Shown: positions 45,993 through 54,014 of the stretch, piece after piece | How positions within the stretch are numbered: position 1 is the first letter of the stretch | Layout: each line of letters opens with the position of its first letter | Source: Roseiarcus sp963770275 | GTDB lineage: Bacteria > Pseudomonadota > Alphaproteobacteria > Rhizobiales > Beijerinckiaceae | Direction: 5' to 3' | Assembly: GCA_963770275.1 (NCBI GenBank) | Contig: CAVYPD010000026.1 | Location: 144,265 to 208,264 of the forward strand | Length of the DNA stretch: 64,000 nucleotides | Notes under the pieces: model-generated | What the model was told of the DNA's origin: nothing | The model's database searches: none | The model's input: only the letters and a program-made list of their open reading frames with translations | Program-made: the position numbers and the translations under genes

Positions 45993-47786
45993 TTGACACC
46001 CTCGGATTACTTTCTTGACGTTGAGACCTCGGCGCTCGGCCAGCCGTGGCGGCCGCGGCTTGACGCGACCGGGGAGCTGCACGCCCTCGCCATTGCCCAA
46101 ATCGGTGGGCACGACGAGCTGATCGCTCGTGTGCTTGCCGGACGCGGCGTCCTGCCGGACGCGGTTGACCGCCATCTCGCGCCGAGCTTCCGCGATCTGA
46201 TGCCTGACCCCAACAGCCTGCGCGATATGGCCGCGGCGACGGAGCGGCTCAGACGGGCGGTCATGGCCCACGAGAAGGTCGCCATCTTCGGCGACTACGA
46301 CGTCGATGGCGCATGCAGCGCGGCGCTCTTGAGCGAATATCTGAAGGCCTGTGGGCTGGAGACGATCGTCCACATCCCCGATCGGGTGACCGAGGGTTAC
46401 GGCCCCAATGTTGAAGCGATTCAAGGTTTCGCCTCGCGCGGCGCGACGCTGGTGGTGACCGTCGACTGCGGCGCCGTCAGCGGCGCGCCGTTCGAGGTTG
46501 CGAGCCAGCTTGGGCTCGACGTGATCGTGTTCGATCATCATCAGGCCCCGGAGGTGCTGCCGAAGACGGCGGCGCTCGTTGATCCCAACCGCGAGGACGA
46601 CCTTTCGGGCCTCGGCTATCTCTGCGCCGCAGGCGTCGTCTTCATGGCGCTCGTGGCGCTCAATCGGACGCTGCGCGAGGCAGGCTTCTGGAACGGCGCC
46701 AAAGGGCCGGACCTGCTGGCTTCGCTCGATCTCGTCGCGCTCGCGACGGTCGCCGACGTCGTGCCCCTCATTGGGCTCAACCGCGCCTTTGTCATCAAGG
46801 GCCTTGCGATCATGCGTGAGCGCCGCCGTCCTGGGCTTGCGGCGCTGTTCGACATCGCCGGCGCTGACGGACCGCCGAGGCCTTACCATTTGGGCTTTGT
46901 CATCGGCCCGCGCATCAACGCGGGCGGGCGTATCGGCGATGCGGCGCTCGGCGTGCGGCTCCTGACCGCGACCGACGACATCGAGGCGCGGGCGATTGCG
47001 ATCGAGCTCGACCGGCTGAACCGCATGCGCCAGCTGATCGAGATCGAGGCGCTGGCGGAGGCCGAAGCGGAAGCGTTGCTGTCGCTCGGCCTCGAGGAGC
47101 GGGGCGCCGCGGTGGTGGTCGCGGGAGCGAAATGGCCGCCTGGCGTCGTCGGCTTGCTTGCGGCGCGGCTTAAGGAGCGGTTCGAGCGTCCGGCCTTCGC
47201 GCTGAGCCTCGCCGGCGGACAGGCGACAGGTTCCGGTCGTTCGATCGTGGGCGTCGATCTCGGCCGAGCGGTGCGAGCGGCGGTCGAAGCGGGTGTCGCC
47301 ATCAAGGGCGGCGGACATGCAATGGCGGCGGGCGTCACGCTGGCGACCGAGCGGCTCGGCGACTGGCGCGCTTTTCTCGAGGAGCGGCTCGGCCAAGCGG
47401 TGACGAAGGCGCGCGCCGACGCGGGCCTCAAGGTCGATGCGGCGCTGACCGCGAACGCGGCGACGCCGGAACTCGTCCATCGCCTCGAGGCGGCCGGCCC
47501 CTATGGCGCGGGCGCGCCGGAGCCTGTGTTCGCCTTGCCGCGCCATCGCCTGGCGGAGGTGACGCCCGTCGGGGTCGAGGGCCGCCACTTGCGCCTGCGC
47601 GCCGTCGCGGGCGATGGGCGGGCGGTCGAGGGGATCGCCTTCCGCGCCTCGGGCAAGAAGCTCGGCGAGGCGCTCACCCGGCTCAAGGGCGCGCCCGTGC
47701 ATCTCGCCGGGACCCTTTCAGTGAACCGCTTCGGCGGGCGAGAGCGGGCGCAGATCCGGGTCGTCGATGTCGCAGAGGCGAGCTAA
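45993..47786 (+). CDS. recJ: Single-stranded-DNA-specific exonuclease RecJ
   Basis: A 597-residue nuclease that degrades single-stranded DNA 5' to 3' in recombination and mismatch repair. DHH-family metal motifs are all present: FGDYDVDG (99-106), VTVDCG (156-160), FDHH (180-183), then the DHHA1 domain with IKGGGHAMAAG near residue 436 and the OB-like C-terminal part. TTG at 45993 follows GGCGGAG, a good site. The frame is intact, which shows that long genes here can be error free. Confidence 0.93.
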   Translation: MTPSDYFLDVETSALGQPWRPRLDATGELHALAIAQIGGHDELIARVLAGRGVLPDAVDRHLAPSFRDLMPDPNSLRDMAAATERLRRAVMAHEKVAIFGDYDVDGACSAALLSEYLKACGLETIVHIPDRVTEGYGPNVEAIQGFASRGATLVVTVDCGAVSGAPFEVASQLGLDVIVFDHHQAPEVLPKTAALVDPNREDDLSGLGYLCAAGVVFMALVALNRTLREAGFWNGAKGPDLLASLDLVALATVADVVPLIGLNRAFVIKGLAIMRERRRPGLAALFDIAGADGPPRPYHLGFVIGPRINAGGRIGDAALGVRLLTATDDIEARAIAIELDRLNRMRQLIEIEALAEAEAEALLSLGLEERGAAVVVAGAKWPPGVVGLLAARLKERFERPAFALSLAGGQATGSGRSIVGVDLGRAVRAAVEAGVAIKGGGHAMAAGVTLATERLGDWRAFLEERLGQAVTKARADAGLKVDAALTANAATPELVHRLEAAGPYGAGAPEPVFALPRHRLAEVTPVGVEGRHLRLRAVAGDGRAVEGIAFRASGKKLGEALTRLKGAPVHLAGTLSVNRFGGRERAQIRVVDVAEAS

Positions 47787-47835
47787 CACCGAGATGAACG
47801 TGTTTTACAACCAGAGGGCGAACCCCTCGCGGGCA

Positions 47836-47978
47836 AAGTTCGAATAAACGTCAATAAAAGCAAATAAATCCAAGGAAAAAGGCTTGCATTTCCTTGGATT
47901 CCTTTGGCCGAATTCGGGACTTATCAATGGGTTACAGCGAATCCAAATAAAAATTTTCTCTCTTCGCTTCGACTCGCC
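47836..47978 (-). repeat. Period-10 inverted element, copy 4
   Basis: On the minus strand: an AT tract AAAATTTTTATTTGG, the core TAACCCATTGATAAGTC then CGAATTCG (47909-47934), left arm CCAAAGGAAT, CCAAGGAAAT, GCAAGCC (as in copy 1), and right arm TTCCTTGGAT, TTATTTGCTT, TTATTGACGT, TTATTCGAAC. The left arm and first right unit are of the copy 1 type, while the later right units are of the copy 3 type, so this copy links the two forms. It lies between convergent genes (recJ and the DUF2939 gene). Confidence 0.68.
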
Positions 47979-48186
47979 TTCCTGGTTGTGTGCAAGTCGC
48001 CCCGACTTTGCCGTTCCATCTACCCCTGCTGAACGCGCCAAACAGGGTTCAGCCGAACCACGTATAGCACGGATTCTGTTTTAGCGCAAAAGGATTGTTG
48101 CCTCTCGTCGAACTTCTACGGCGCACAGGTCCGATGTCAAAAGTCTCTCGCTGCCCGGCCCTTCCTCGCCAACCGGTTGGTTCGGG

Positions 48187-48801
48187 TCAATCGCCGCGGA
48201 GCTCCACCGCCCCGCCGATCCTCTGCGCGATGAGGCGCGCCAGCCGGGCGGTGATGGGCTCGGGAATGTCGACGCCCGACATGCGCCAGGTGAGGCCGGA
48301 AAGGTTCATGTGGATGCGATAAAACCCATCGGAACTGTCCAGGCCGACGACGAAACTCAGCGGCCCGTTGAAATACGAGTGCGTTATCACCTGTAAGGGG
48401 CGGGCGTTGAACGCCTCGCCGAGCGAGGGCATGCCCCAAACGGTCCCGGCGTCCTTACCGCCGGGGCCGACGACGCCCACGCGCCCCTGGCTCAAGAGCG
48501 CCGCGATGTTGTCCGGCGTCAGAAGGGCGCGCAGCAGCATCTCGGCTGCGGAGGCGTTGAGAAAGACGCCCTGCCGAGGCGGCGGCAGCGCCTTAAGCTG
48601 CGGATTCTGGTCGAGAAACGCGCGCGCGATCTGGCCGCTGAGCGAACGGATCAGCGCCTGCAGATCGACGCGCTCGATCACTTCGTCCGCGTCGCCGCGC
48701 TCGGCCGCCGACGCCAGCTGCGCCGCGCCAGCCAGCGCCCAACCCCAATAGGCCGCCAACAGGATGACCAGCGCGACCGCACCGCGAAGGAGCATTCGCA
48801 T
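48187..48801 (-). CDS. DUF2939 domain protein, membrane anchored
   Basis: A 204-residue protein. The N-terminus MRMLLRGAVALVILLAAYWG is a membrane anchor or signal segment. The rest matches DUF2939: LASAAERGDADEVIERVDLQ near the start, LRRALLTPDNIAALL-like helix, TVWGMPSLGEAFNARPLQVI and a last IHMNLSGLTWRMSGVDIPEP. No function is known for the family; the pattern suggests a periplasmic protein held by an N-terminal segment. ATG at 48801 is the likeliest of two closely spaced starts. Confidence 0.72.
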   Translation of the reverse strand: MRMLLRGAVALVILLAAYWGWALAGAAQLASAAERGDADEVIERVDLQALIRSLSGQIARAFLDQNPQLKALPPPRQGVFLNASAAEMLLRALLTPDNIAALLSQGRVGVVGPGGKDAGTVWGMPSLGEAFNARPLQVITHSYFNGPLSFVVGLDSSDGFYRIHMNLSGLTWRMSGVDIPEPITARLARLIAQRIGGAVELRGD

Positions 48802-49025
48802 GACGCGCACCCTACCGAGCGAGGCCGCCGGCGTCATCTTTCGGGTCTGGAGGCGCGGCCTGAACGTCTCGCAGGGGCCAATACAGCTGAATTTTTTCGC
48901 AATTCTGCTCAGAAATCGGAGAAATGTGGCTATCGGGCGGCCATCGGGCCTGCCGGAATACGGATTCAAGGAGGAGTGAGCGGGTTTCTGGCGGCCATTC
49001 ACAGGCAGCGAGCAGGTCAATGGAT

Positions 49026-50119
49026 TCAGACCGGCAAGCTGGTGGGTTCTGGCTCGCTATGACGAAAACCTGAGCTCATTTGGTAGGCGACCTTCCGAGC
49101 GCGCATGACATTGCCCAATGGGCGATGGTCCTCTGTCGTATGCCATGGGCTGAAAGACAGCCGGTTCACCGACTCACTTAGCACCTTGGCGCGCGGGTCC
49201 AGCAGATCGCATTTCGGGATGCGCAATCGAGCAACGGTAACCTGTTCGACTGTCCATGGAATGGAACTATCCTCAATTGGAGTGAGCTGCTCATTCACAT
49301 AGAACTGTACGACGAAGTCAAACATCAAGTCTCCCGTTCGCAGACGATCCGTTAGCTCTTCGCGCAAGAAATCATCGGTCTGCGGACGGTTCGTCGCTGG
49401 CTTGGTTTCTCCCGCTGGCTGCACTGTGAACTTCACCGCATAGGGCCCGAACTTGATGGGCGCCGGGCTGAAGTAGCGCTCGGTCGCCAGGCTGCGCACC
49501 TCGCCGAGAACAACAGTTCGCTGGAGGGCCATCACAATGCGTGTCGCCGCGGAGACACCCAGCTTGCGAGCGAGAATGAAAGTGAACCATAATCGTAGGA
49601 ACGAGGTGCGCGCTCTGCCTCGATGTTTGACTCCATAAATGCCATAAATTCCCGGACGTGGCGGACGGTCGAGGTGACCGAGTGGCTCGTGGCCAAGAAG
49701 TCCTGAGTCACGGCATCCTTTTGATCCTCGAGCAACTTGGGGCCAGGAACACCGATGAGCTTTATGGCGATGCCGCGGGGCTGAGGTTTCTTGTCCGCTA
49801 TGTTGGAGGATTCGCCGTTCGAGAACCGCACCAACGCCGGGAAGACACGCGGCTCTCTGAAGACTCCGAAACGCGCATGCTCGGGCAGGTCGGGCAGCAC
49901 TTGAAACTCGGCAATCACTCCAGCGTGAAGCTTCATGTGAAGGGCGCGCTGCGCTGGTCTGTCTGTCCGTTGCGAGATCTGCGTCTGTCGAGGCAGAAGC
50001 ACATTGTGCGCAAAGCGCTCGAAGAGGTCGCCCTCGCCAGGCTCAATTTGCTCCTTCCAATTCGTGCTTGGCGGGATCCCGGAGGATATTCGGTTCGCCG
50101 CGAAACTATTTTGTGTCAT
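49026..50119 (-). CDS. Catalase-family (y4iL-like) heme protein, frame shifted near 49560
   Basis: About 364 residues when joined. HAGVIAEFQVLPDLPEHARF and REPRVFPALVRFSNGES are the family's N-terminal region with the distal histidine and the RFS motif, and VTQDFLATSHSVTS follows. After the shift, RYFSPAPIKFGPYAVKF is typical of the short catalase-like group (y4iL of rhizobia), and the proximal tyrosine region is less certain. The displacement (net -1 or two +1 events) lies between SLSFSLA and KLGVSAATRIV. The protein is shorter than true catalases; peroxidase or allene-oxide-synthase-like chemistry is possible. Confidence 0.72.
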
Positions 50120-50460
50120 CGGTCGATCGGCTTAGTGTGGAGCCTACGAAGGCGCCGCGCTCCCTTCCTCTTTTGCACCGATCGGCGCGTTATAGCCGGC
50201 ACATCGGCCGCGAGGATCTTGGTTGGCTTGTAGCCGAGGCGTTCCCAGGTCACCCGCGCACCTCTCGGCTGTTGAATGGATCAATCCTAGCACCCTAGCC
50301 CCACGAGCCTTATGCGATCCACTGGGCCGCCGACAAGGCTCAGTAGGACTCACGCGCTTCGGCTTGGCCGGCCGCACAAGCGCCGCGATCGGACGCCAAA
50401 GTCTTTGCAATCTAAAATTGTGGTTCATGGCCTGGTTATGCTAGGCGCGCAGGACCGTTC
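50120..50460. other. Intergenic stretch between divergent genes
   Basis: About 340 bases that must hold the promoters of the catalase-like gene and the CDP-diacylglycerol diphosphatase gene. No open frame with a family signature, repeat or recognised operator is visible. Confidence 0.45.
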
Positions 50461-51288
50461 ATGAGAGGGCCCGAGCGCGATGCGCAGGACGAAGCCGTGA
50501 CGCGCGGCGCAAAGACAGCGCGGATTCTTGCCGTGGTCGCCGTTCTCACGGTGTCGGCGGCGTTCGCGGCCTATGCGATGGAGCTCCATCGCATGGCTTT
50601 GTGGCAGGTCGTGCGCGCCTGCGTGGCCGACTATAAGCTGACCGGAACGCCGTTTCCGTGCCTTGAGGTCGATCTTTCCGGAGGCGAGGCGCGCGGCAGC
50701 GTCGTCTTGCGTCCGCCGCTGTCGGAGGACACGGTCTTCGCGCCGACGCGGCGGATCAAGGGCGTCGAGGACCCGTTCCTGCAGTCGCCCGAAGCGCCGA
50801 ACTATTTCGATGCCGCATGGCGCGCACGCATGTTCCTCAAGGCTGCGGACGGACGCGAGCCGGAGCGCGACGCGATCGCGCTGTTCGTGAACTCCGCAAA
50901 TGTCAGGACTCAGGACCAGCTCCACATCCACGTGGGCTGCCTCCTTCCCTACGCCCGCGCGACGCTCGCCGCCGCTGCGCCGAAGATGCCGATGGGCGAA
51001 TGGACGCAGATCGGGCCGGTCGTCCCCCACACGATGTTCTGGGGATATCGCATCCCGGGAACGGACCTGGCGAACGTCAACCCGTTCCGGCTCGCCGCCG
51101 AGGTTGTCGCCGGCAAGACCAAGAACCCGGGCGACCTGACGGTCGTGGTCGTCGGGGTTCGCGTCGAAGACGACGATCAATTCCTGATCCTCGCTTCTTA
51201 CGCCAAGGCGCCGCATGCGTGGTGGCCGGTCGGCGCCGACAACTTGCTGGGTGACTGCCGCTTCGCCGGGCCTCGCCGCGCCGGCTGA
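50461..51288 (+). CDS. cdh: CDP-diacylglycerol diphosphatase
   Basis: A 275-residue protein. After a charged start, VVAVLTVSAAFAAYAMEL is a membrane anchor or uncleaved signal. The body has CLEVDLSGGEARGSVVLRPP, a conserved strand, and DQLHIHVGCLLP, the HIT-like histidine motif of the Cdh family. The enzyme hydrolyses CDP-diacylglycerol to CMP and phosphatidate at the membrane. NSANVRTQDQLHIHVGC is the strongest identifier. Start ATG at 50461; an internal GTG at 50497 is possible. Frame intact. Confidence 0.8.
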   Translation: MRGPERDAQDEAVTRGAKTARILAVVAVLTVSAAFAAYAMELHRMALWQVVRACVADYKLTGTPFPCLEVDLSGGEARGSVVLRPPLSEDTVFAPTRRIKGVEDPFLQSPEAPNYFDAAWRARMFLKAADGREPERDAIALFVNSANVRTQDQLHIHVGCLLPYARATLAAAAPKMPMGEWTQIGPVVPHTMFWGYRIPGTDLANVNPFRLAAEVVAGKTKNPGDLTVVVVGVRVEDDDQFLILASYAKAPHAWWPVGADNLLGDCRFAGPRRAG

Positions 51289-51322
51289 GGGGGAAGGGCG
51301 ATCGGTCGCCAACCAACGCGTG

Positions 51323-52474
51323 CTATCGCGCGTGGAGCGGCTGCGTCAGGAAGCGTTCGCCCGAGACCGGCAGGGGCGGTTCGTCCTCGACCGTCGAAGC
51401 CGCCAGTCGTTCCGCCACCATTGTACGAAGGATGTCGAATCCAGCGGTAAAGTTCGCTTCGATCGTGGGCCTCACGCGCTCGTAAAAGGGCAGATCCTTC
51501 GGCTTCGGCTTGGCGATGCGGAATTCGAAGTGGGCGCCGCCGTCGTCGCGTTCCTCGAACGTATAGGAGAACAGGATTTTCGGGGCGCCCTGGATCGGCA
51601 GCAGCGCGGTCAGGGTCACATAATCGAACGGGCGCCAGTCAACGATATCCTCGATGACCGCGTCCTTGCCGTGCAGGCAGTGGTTCTGGGTGCCGGCGCC
51701 ACGACGCCCCTGCGCATTGTTCTCGACGACGCCGTCGCTTCGTTGCCAGCGCGCGTGGTGCGCAGGCGATGTGACGAGGTCCCACAAAGCTTGCCTTGGC
51801 GCGGCGAAATCCCTCTCTATCAGCATATAGGCGTCGGCGCGCTGAACAAGGTTGCGCGCCGTCTCGGTTTCTCGCGCCCACGCCTCTTGGAGGTCGCTTA
51901 CCCAGCACTTCGTTTCGCCGATATGCTCGATCGCCTCCGCGTGCTCTTGAAGGCCCTGCGCCGCGGGGTCGATCCCCATCGCTCGCAGGCAGGCGTCGGA
52001 ATAGAGCGCATAAGCATGCGGGCCAAACGTCTTGCCGACTTCGTTCTTAAGGAGGCGGTGGACCAGGATCACGTCCCGGCCGACGAGCTCTTCGCGACCT
52101 GACATCTTCTGCCGGATGAACTCGCCGTGATGAATCACGAATTTGACGTCAAGGCTTTGCATCCGGCTGCAGGCTTGGCACTCGCAACTGCTGGCCTGCT
52201 TGATGCTCCGGAGCCGTTTGCGGAAGGCAAAATAGGCCTGTTCGATCGAATCCTGCAGGAGCGGCCCATCGACCTTGTCGGCGAGCGCGTAGACGAAGGC
52301 TGCGTCGCCTTCGAACTTGGCGAGGCGGAACGGCGGACGCAGCGCTCTCACCAGAGTGTCCATGATGTCGGCGATGATGTCCTGGGCATGATCGAGTTCG
52401 ACGCCGGACACGAAGTGCGTGTAGCCGGATATATCGGCGATCGCGAAACAGGCCAATTCCGCCTTCGGAAGCAT
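51323..52474 (-). CDS. DUF2652 (adenylate-cyclase-fold) protein fused to an SRPBCC domain
   Basis: A 383-residue cytosolic protein. Residues about 7-190 are DUF2652-like: ACFAIADISGYTHFVSGVEL opens with the class III cyclase-type strand and metal aspartate, KFEGDAAFVYA gives a second acidic loop, and FVIHHGEF a third. A four-cysteine-region reading SCECQACSRM lies inside and may bind a metal. Residues about 215-370 read as an SRPBCC/polyketide-cyclase-like domain (ERDFAAPRQALWDLVTSPA, FSYTFEERDDGGAHFEFR). Whether it makes a cyclic nucleotide is unknown. Frame intact. Confidence 0.75.
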   Translation of the reverse strand: MLPKAELACFAIADISGYTHFVSGVELDHAQDIIADIMDTLVRALRPPFRLAKFEGDAAFVYALADKVDGPLLQDSIEQAYFAFRKRLRSIKQASSCECQACSRMQSLDVKFVIHHGEFIRQKMSGREELVGRDVILVHRLLKNEVGKTFGPHAYALYSDACLRAMGIDPAAQGLQEHAEAIEHIGETKCWVSDLQEAWARETETARNLVQRADAYMLIERDFAAPRQALWDLVTSPAHHARWQRSDGVVENNAQGRRGAGTQNHCLHGKDAVIEDIVDWRPFDYVTLTALLPIQGAPKILFSYTFEERDDGGAHFEFRIAKPKPKDLPFYERVRPTIEANFTAGFDILRTMVAERLAASTVEDEPPLPVSGERFLTQPLHAR

Positions 52475-52730
52475 TGCGGCTCTCCGATTCGATCAGCGGC
52501 AAAGGCGCCATGGCCTCGGCCCAGGAGCTGGTCCAGTTATCACGTGGCAAACGAATAAGCGAATAGCCGCTCCGTCCGCGACGCGCCTGTGATGCGCAAC
52601 GGGCCGCTTCGGTCGAGCCGGGATGTTCAGTCATTCCAGCGGACATCGCCGGAGCGTCGAAACAAGCCAACTGGCGGCGTTTTGACCTAGTCCCCATATT
52701 CGCCTGTCCACCCACTTACAGAACGCAGCC

Positions 52731-53771
52731 TTGGACCTCATCGCTTCCACCGACCGCGGGCTCTATTGCGCCGCGGGCGATTTTCACATCGATCCCTGGC
52801 GCCCGGTTTCGCGCGCCATCATCACCCATGCGCATTCCGATCACGCGCGCTTCGGCTCGGAGGTCTATGTCTGCCATCGCGACACGGCGCCGATCCTGCG
52901 CAAGCGCCTGGGCGACGTCACGATCGAGACGGCGACGTATGGTCAAATCCTGACGCGCAACGGGGTCGAGCTTTCGTTTCATCCCGCCGGCCATGTGCTG
53001 GGCTCGGCGCAGGTTCGCGTCGCCTCGAGGGGCGAGATTTGGGTTGCGTCGGGCGATTACAAGCTCGAGAGCGACGGCGTTTCGCCGGCCTTCGAGCCGA
53101 TCCGCTGTCACGCCTTCATCACCGAATCGACCTTCGGCCTGCCGATCTATCGCTGGCGCCCGCAAGCTGACACGTTCGCCGCGATCGACGCCTGGCGGCG
53201 CGAGAACATCGCGGCCGGTCGCGCGAGCATTCTCTTCGCTTATGCGCTCGGCAAGGCGCAACGGCTCATTGCTCATCTCGACCCAGCGCTCGGACCGATC
53301 GTCTGTCACGGCGCGGTCGAGGCGATCAACGCGCTTTATCGCGAGGCGGGCGTCGTCCTGCCGCCGACTCGTCTCGCGACGGAAATCAAGAACAAGCGCG
53401 AGTTCTCCAGCGCCGTCATTGTCGCGCCGCCTTCCGCGGCCGCGAGCCCATGGCTCAAGCGCTTTGGCGACTATTCCGATGCGCTGGCGAGCGGCTGGAT
53501 GCAGGTGCGGGGAAACCGCCGCCGACGCGGCCTCGATCGCGGCTTTGCGCTGTCCGACCACGCCGACTGGCCAGGCCTCATCGCCGCCATCGAGGCGACC
53601 GGCGCGGAACGCATCCTCGTGACTCATGGGTACACGGAAACCTTGACGCGATACCTCCGCGAGAAGGGTTTTGACGCGCGTGCTCTCACCACCGCTTACG
53701 GCGACGACGAGGACGTCGGCGAGGGCGAGGCGCCAGCGGAGACCGAGGCGTTACCGGAGGCCGAAGGATGA
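52731..53771 (+). CDS. Ligase-associated DNA exonuclease, MBL fold
   Basis: A 346-residue metallo-beta-lactamase/beta-CASP type nuclease. THAHSDHARFG is the metal-binding HxHxDH motif; HPAGHVLGSAQV, VASGDYKLE and ITESTFGLPIY follow in the family's order, and ALSDHADWPGL and VTHGYTETL carry the later histidines. The family is encoded with a cisplatin-response ATP-dependent ligase, as here, and the pair is thought to act in DNA end repair. TTG start at 52731. The TGA stop overlaps an ATG (ATGA) that begins a short ligase-like start, interrupted by a repeat. Confidence 0.87.
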   Translation: MDLIASTDRGLYCAAGDFHIDPWRPVSRAIITHAHSDHARFGSEVYVCHRDTAPILRKRLGDVTIETATYGQILTRNGVELSFHPAGHVLGSAQVRVASRGEIWVASGDYKLESDGVSPAFEPIRCHAFITESTFGLPIYRWRPQADTFAAIDAWRRENIAAGRASILFAYALGKAQRLIAHLDPALGPIVCHGAVEAINALYREAGVVLPPTRLATEIKNKREFSSAVIVAPPSAAASPWLKRFGDYSDALASGWMQVRGNRRRRGLDRGFALSDHADWPGLIAAIEATGAERILVTHGYTETLTRYLREKGFDARALTTAYGDDEDVGEGEAPAETEALPEAEG

Positions 53772-54014
53772 AGGCCTTCGCATCGCTCCATCAACGGCCG
53801 GCACGAACTCCCTCCCGCCTTGCGGGGGAGGGTTGGGGTGGGGGGTCGCGCAGGCGTTTCGTTCTTTGGTGCACTCCGACCCCTCGATCGCCTCGTGTCG
53901 GGGCGGGTCAGGGCGGGAGGTCGCGCCGGCCTTTCCGTTCTTGCCTTCGGCCTTTCCGTTCTTTGGTCTCCCTAACCCTCCCCCACAAGGGGGAAGGGGA
54001 TTGGAGACCGAAGC
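53754..54014 (+). repeat. Duplicated ligase start region enclosing a G/C-rich palindromic repeat
   Basis: GGCCGAAGGATGAAGGCCTT with the following CGCATCGCTC (53758-53787) resembles GACCGAAGCGTGAAGGCTTT and CGCCGCTCTC (54005-54034). Both encode MKAFA followed by S/A-L. Between them (about 53810-53998) are G/C-rich palindromes such as CCCTCCCGCCTTGCGGGGGA and CCTCCCCCACAAGGGGGAAG. The first copy matches the exonuclease stop overlap and then runs into the repeat; the second starts the ligase proper. This looks like a repeat insertion with duplication of the junction. Confidence 0.6.

Noticed and set aside
45681..47702. A long open frame antisense to recJ
   Set aside because: recJ on the plus strand has every DHH motif in place; the antisense product has only low-complexity charged sequence.
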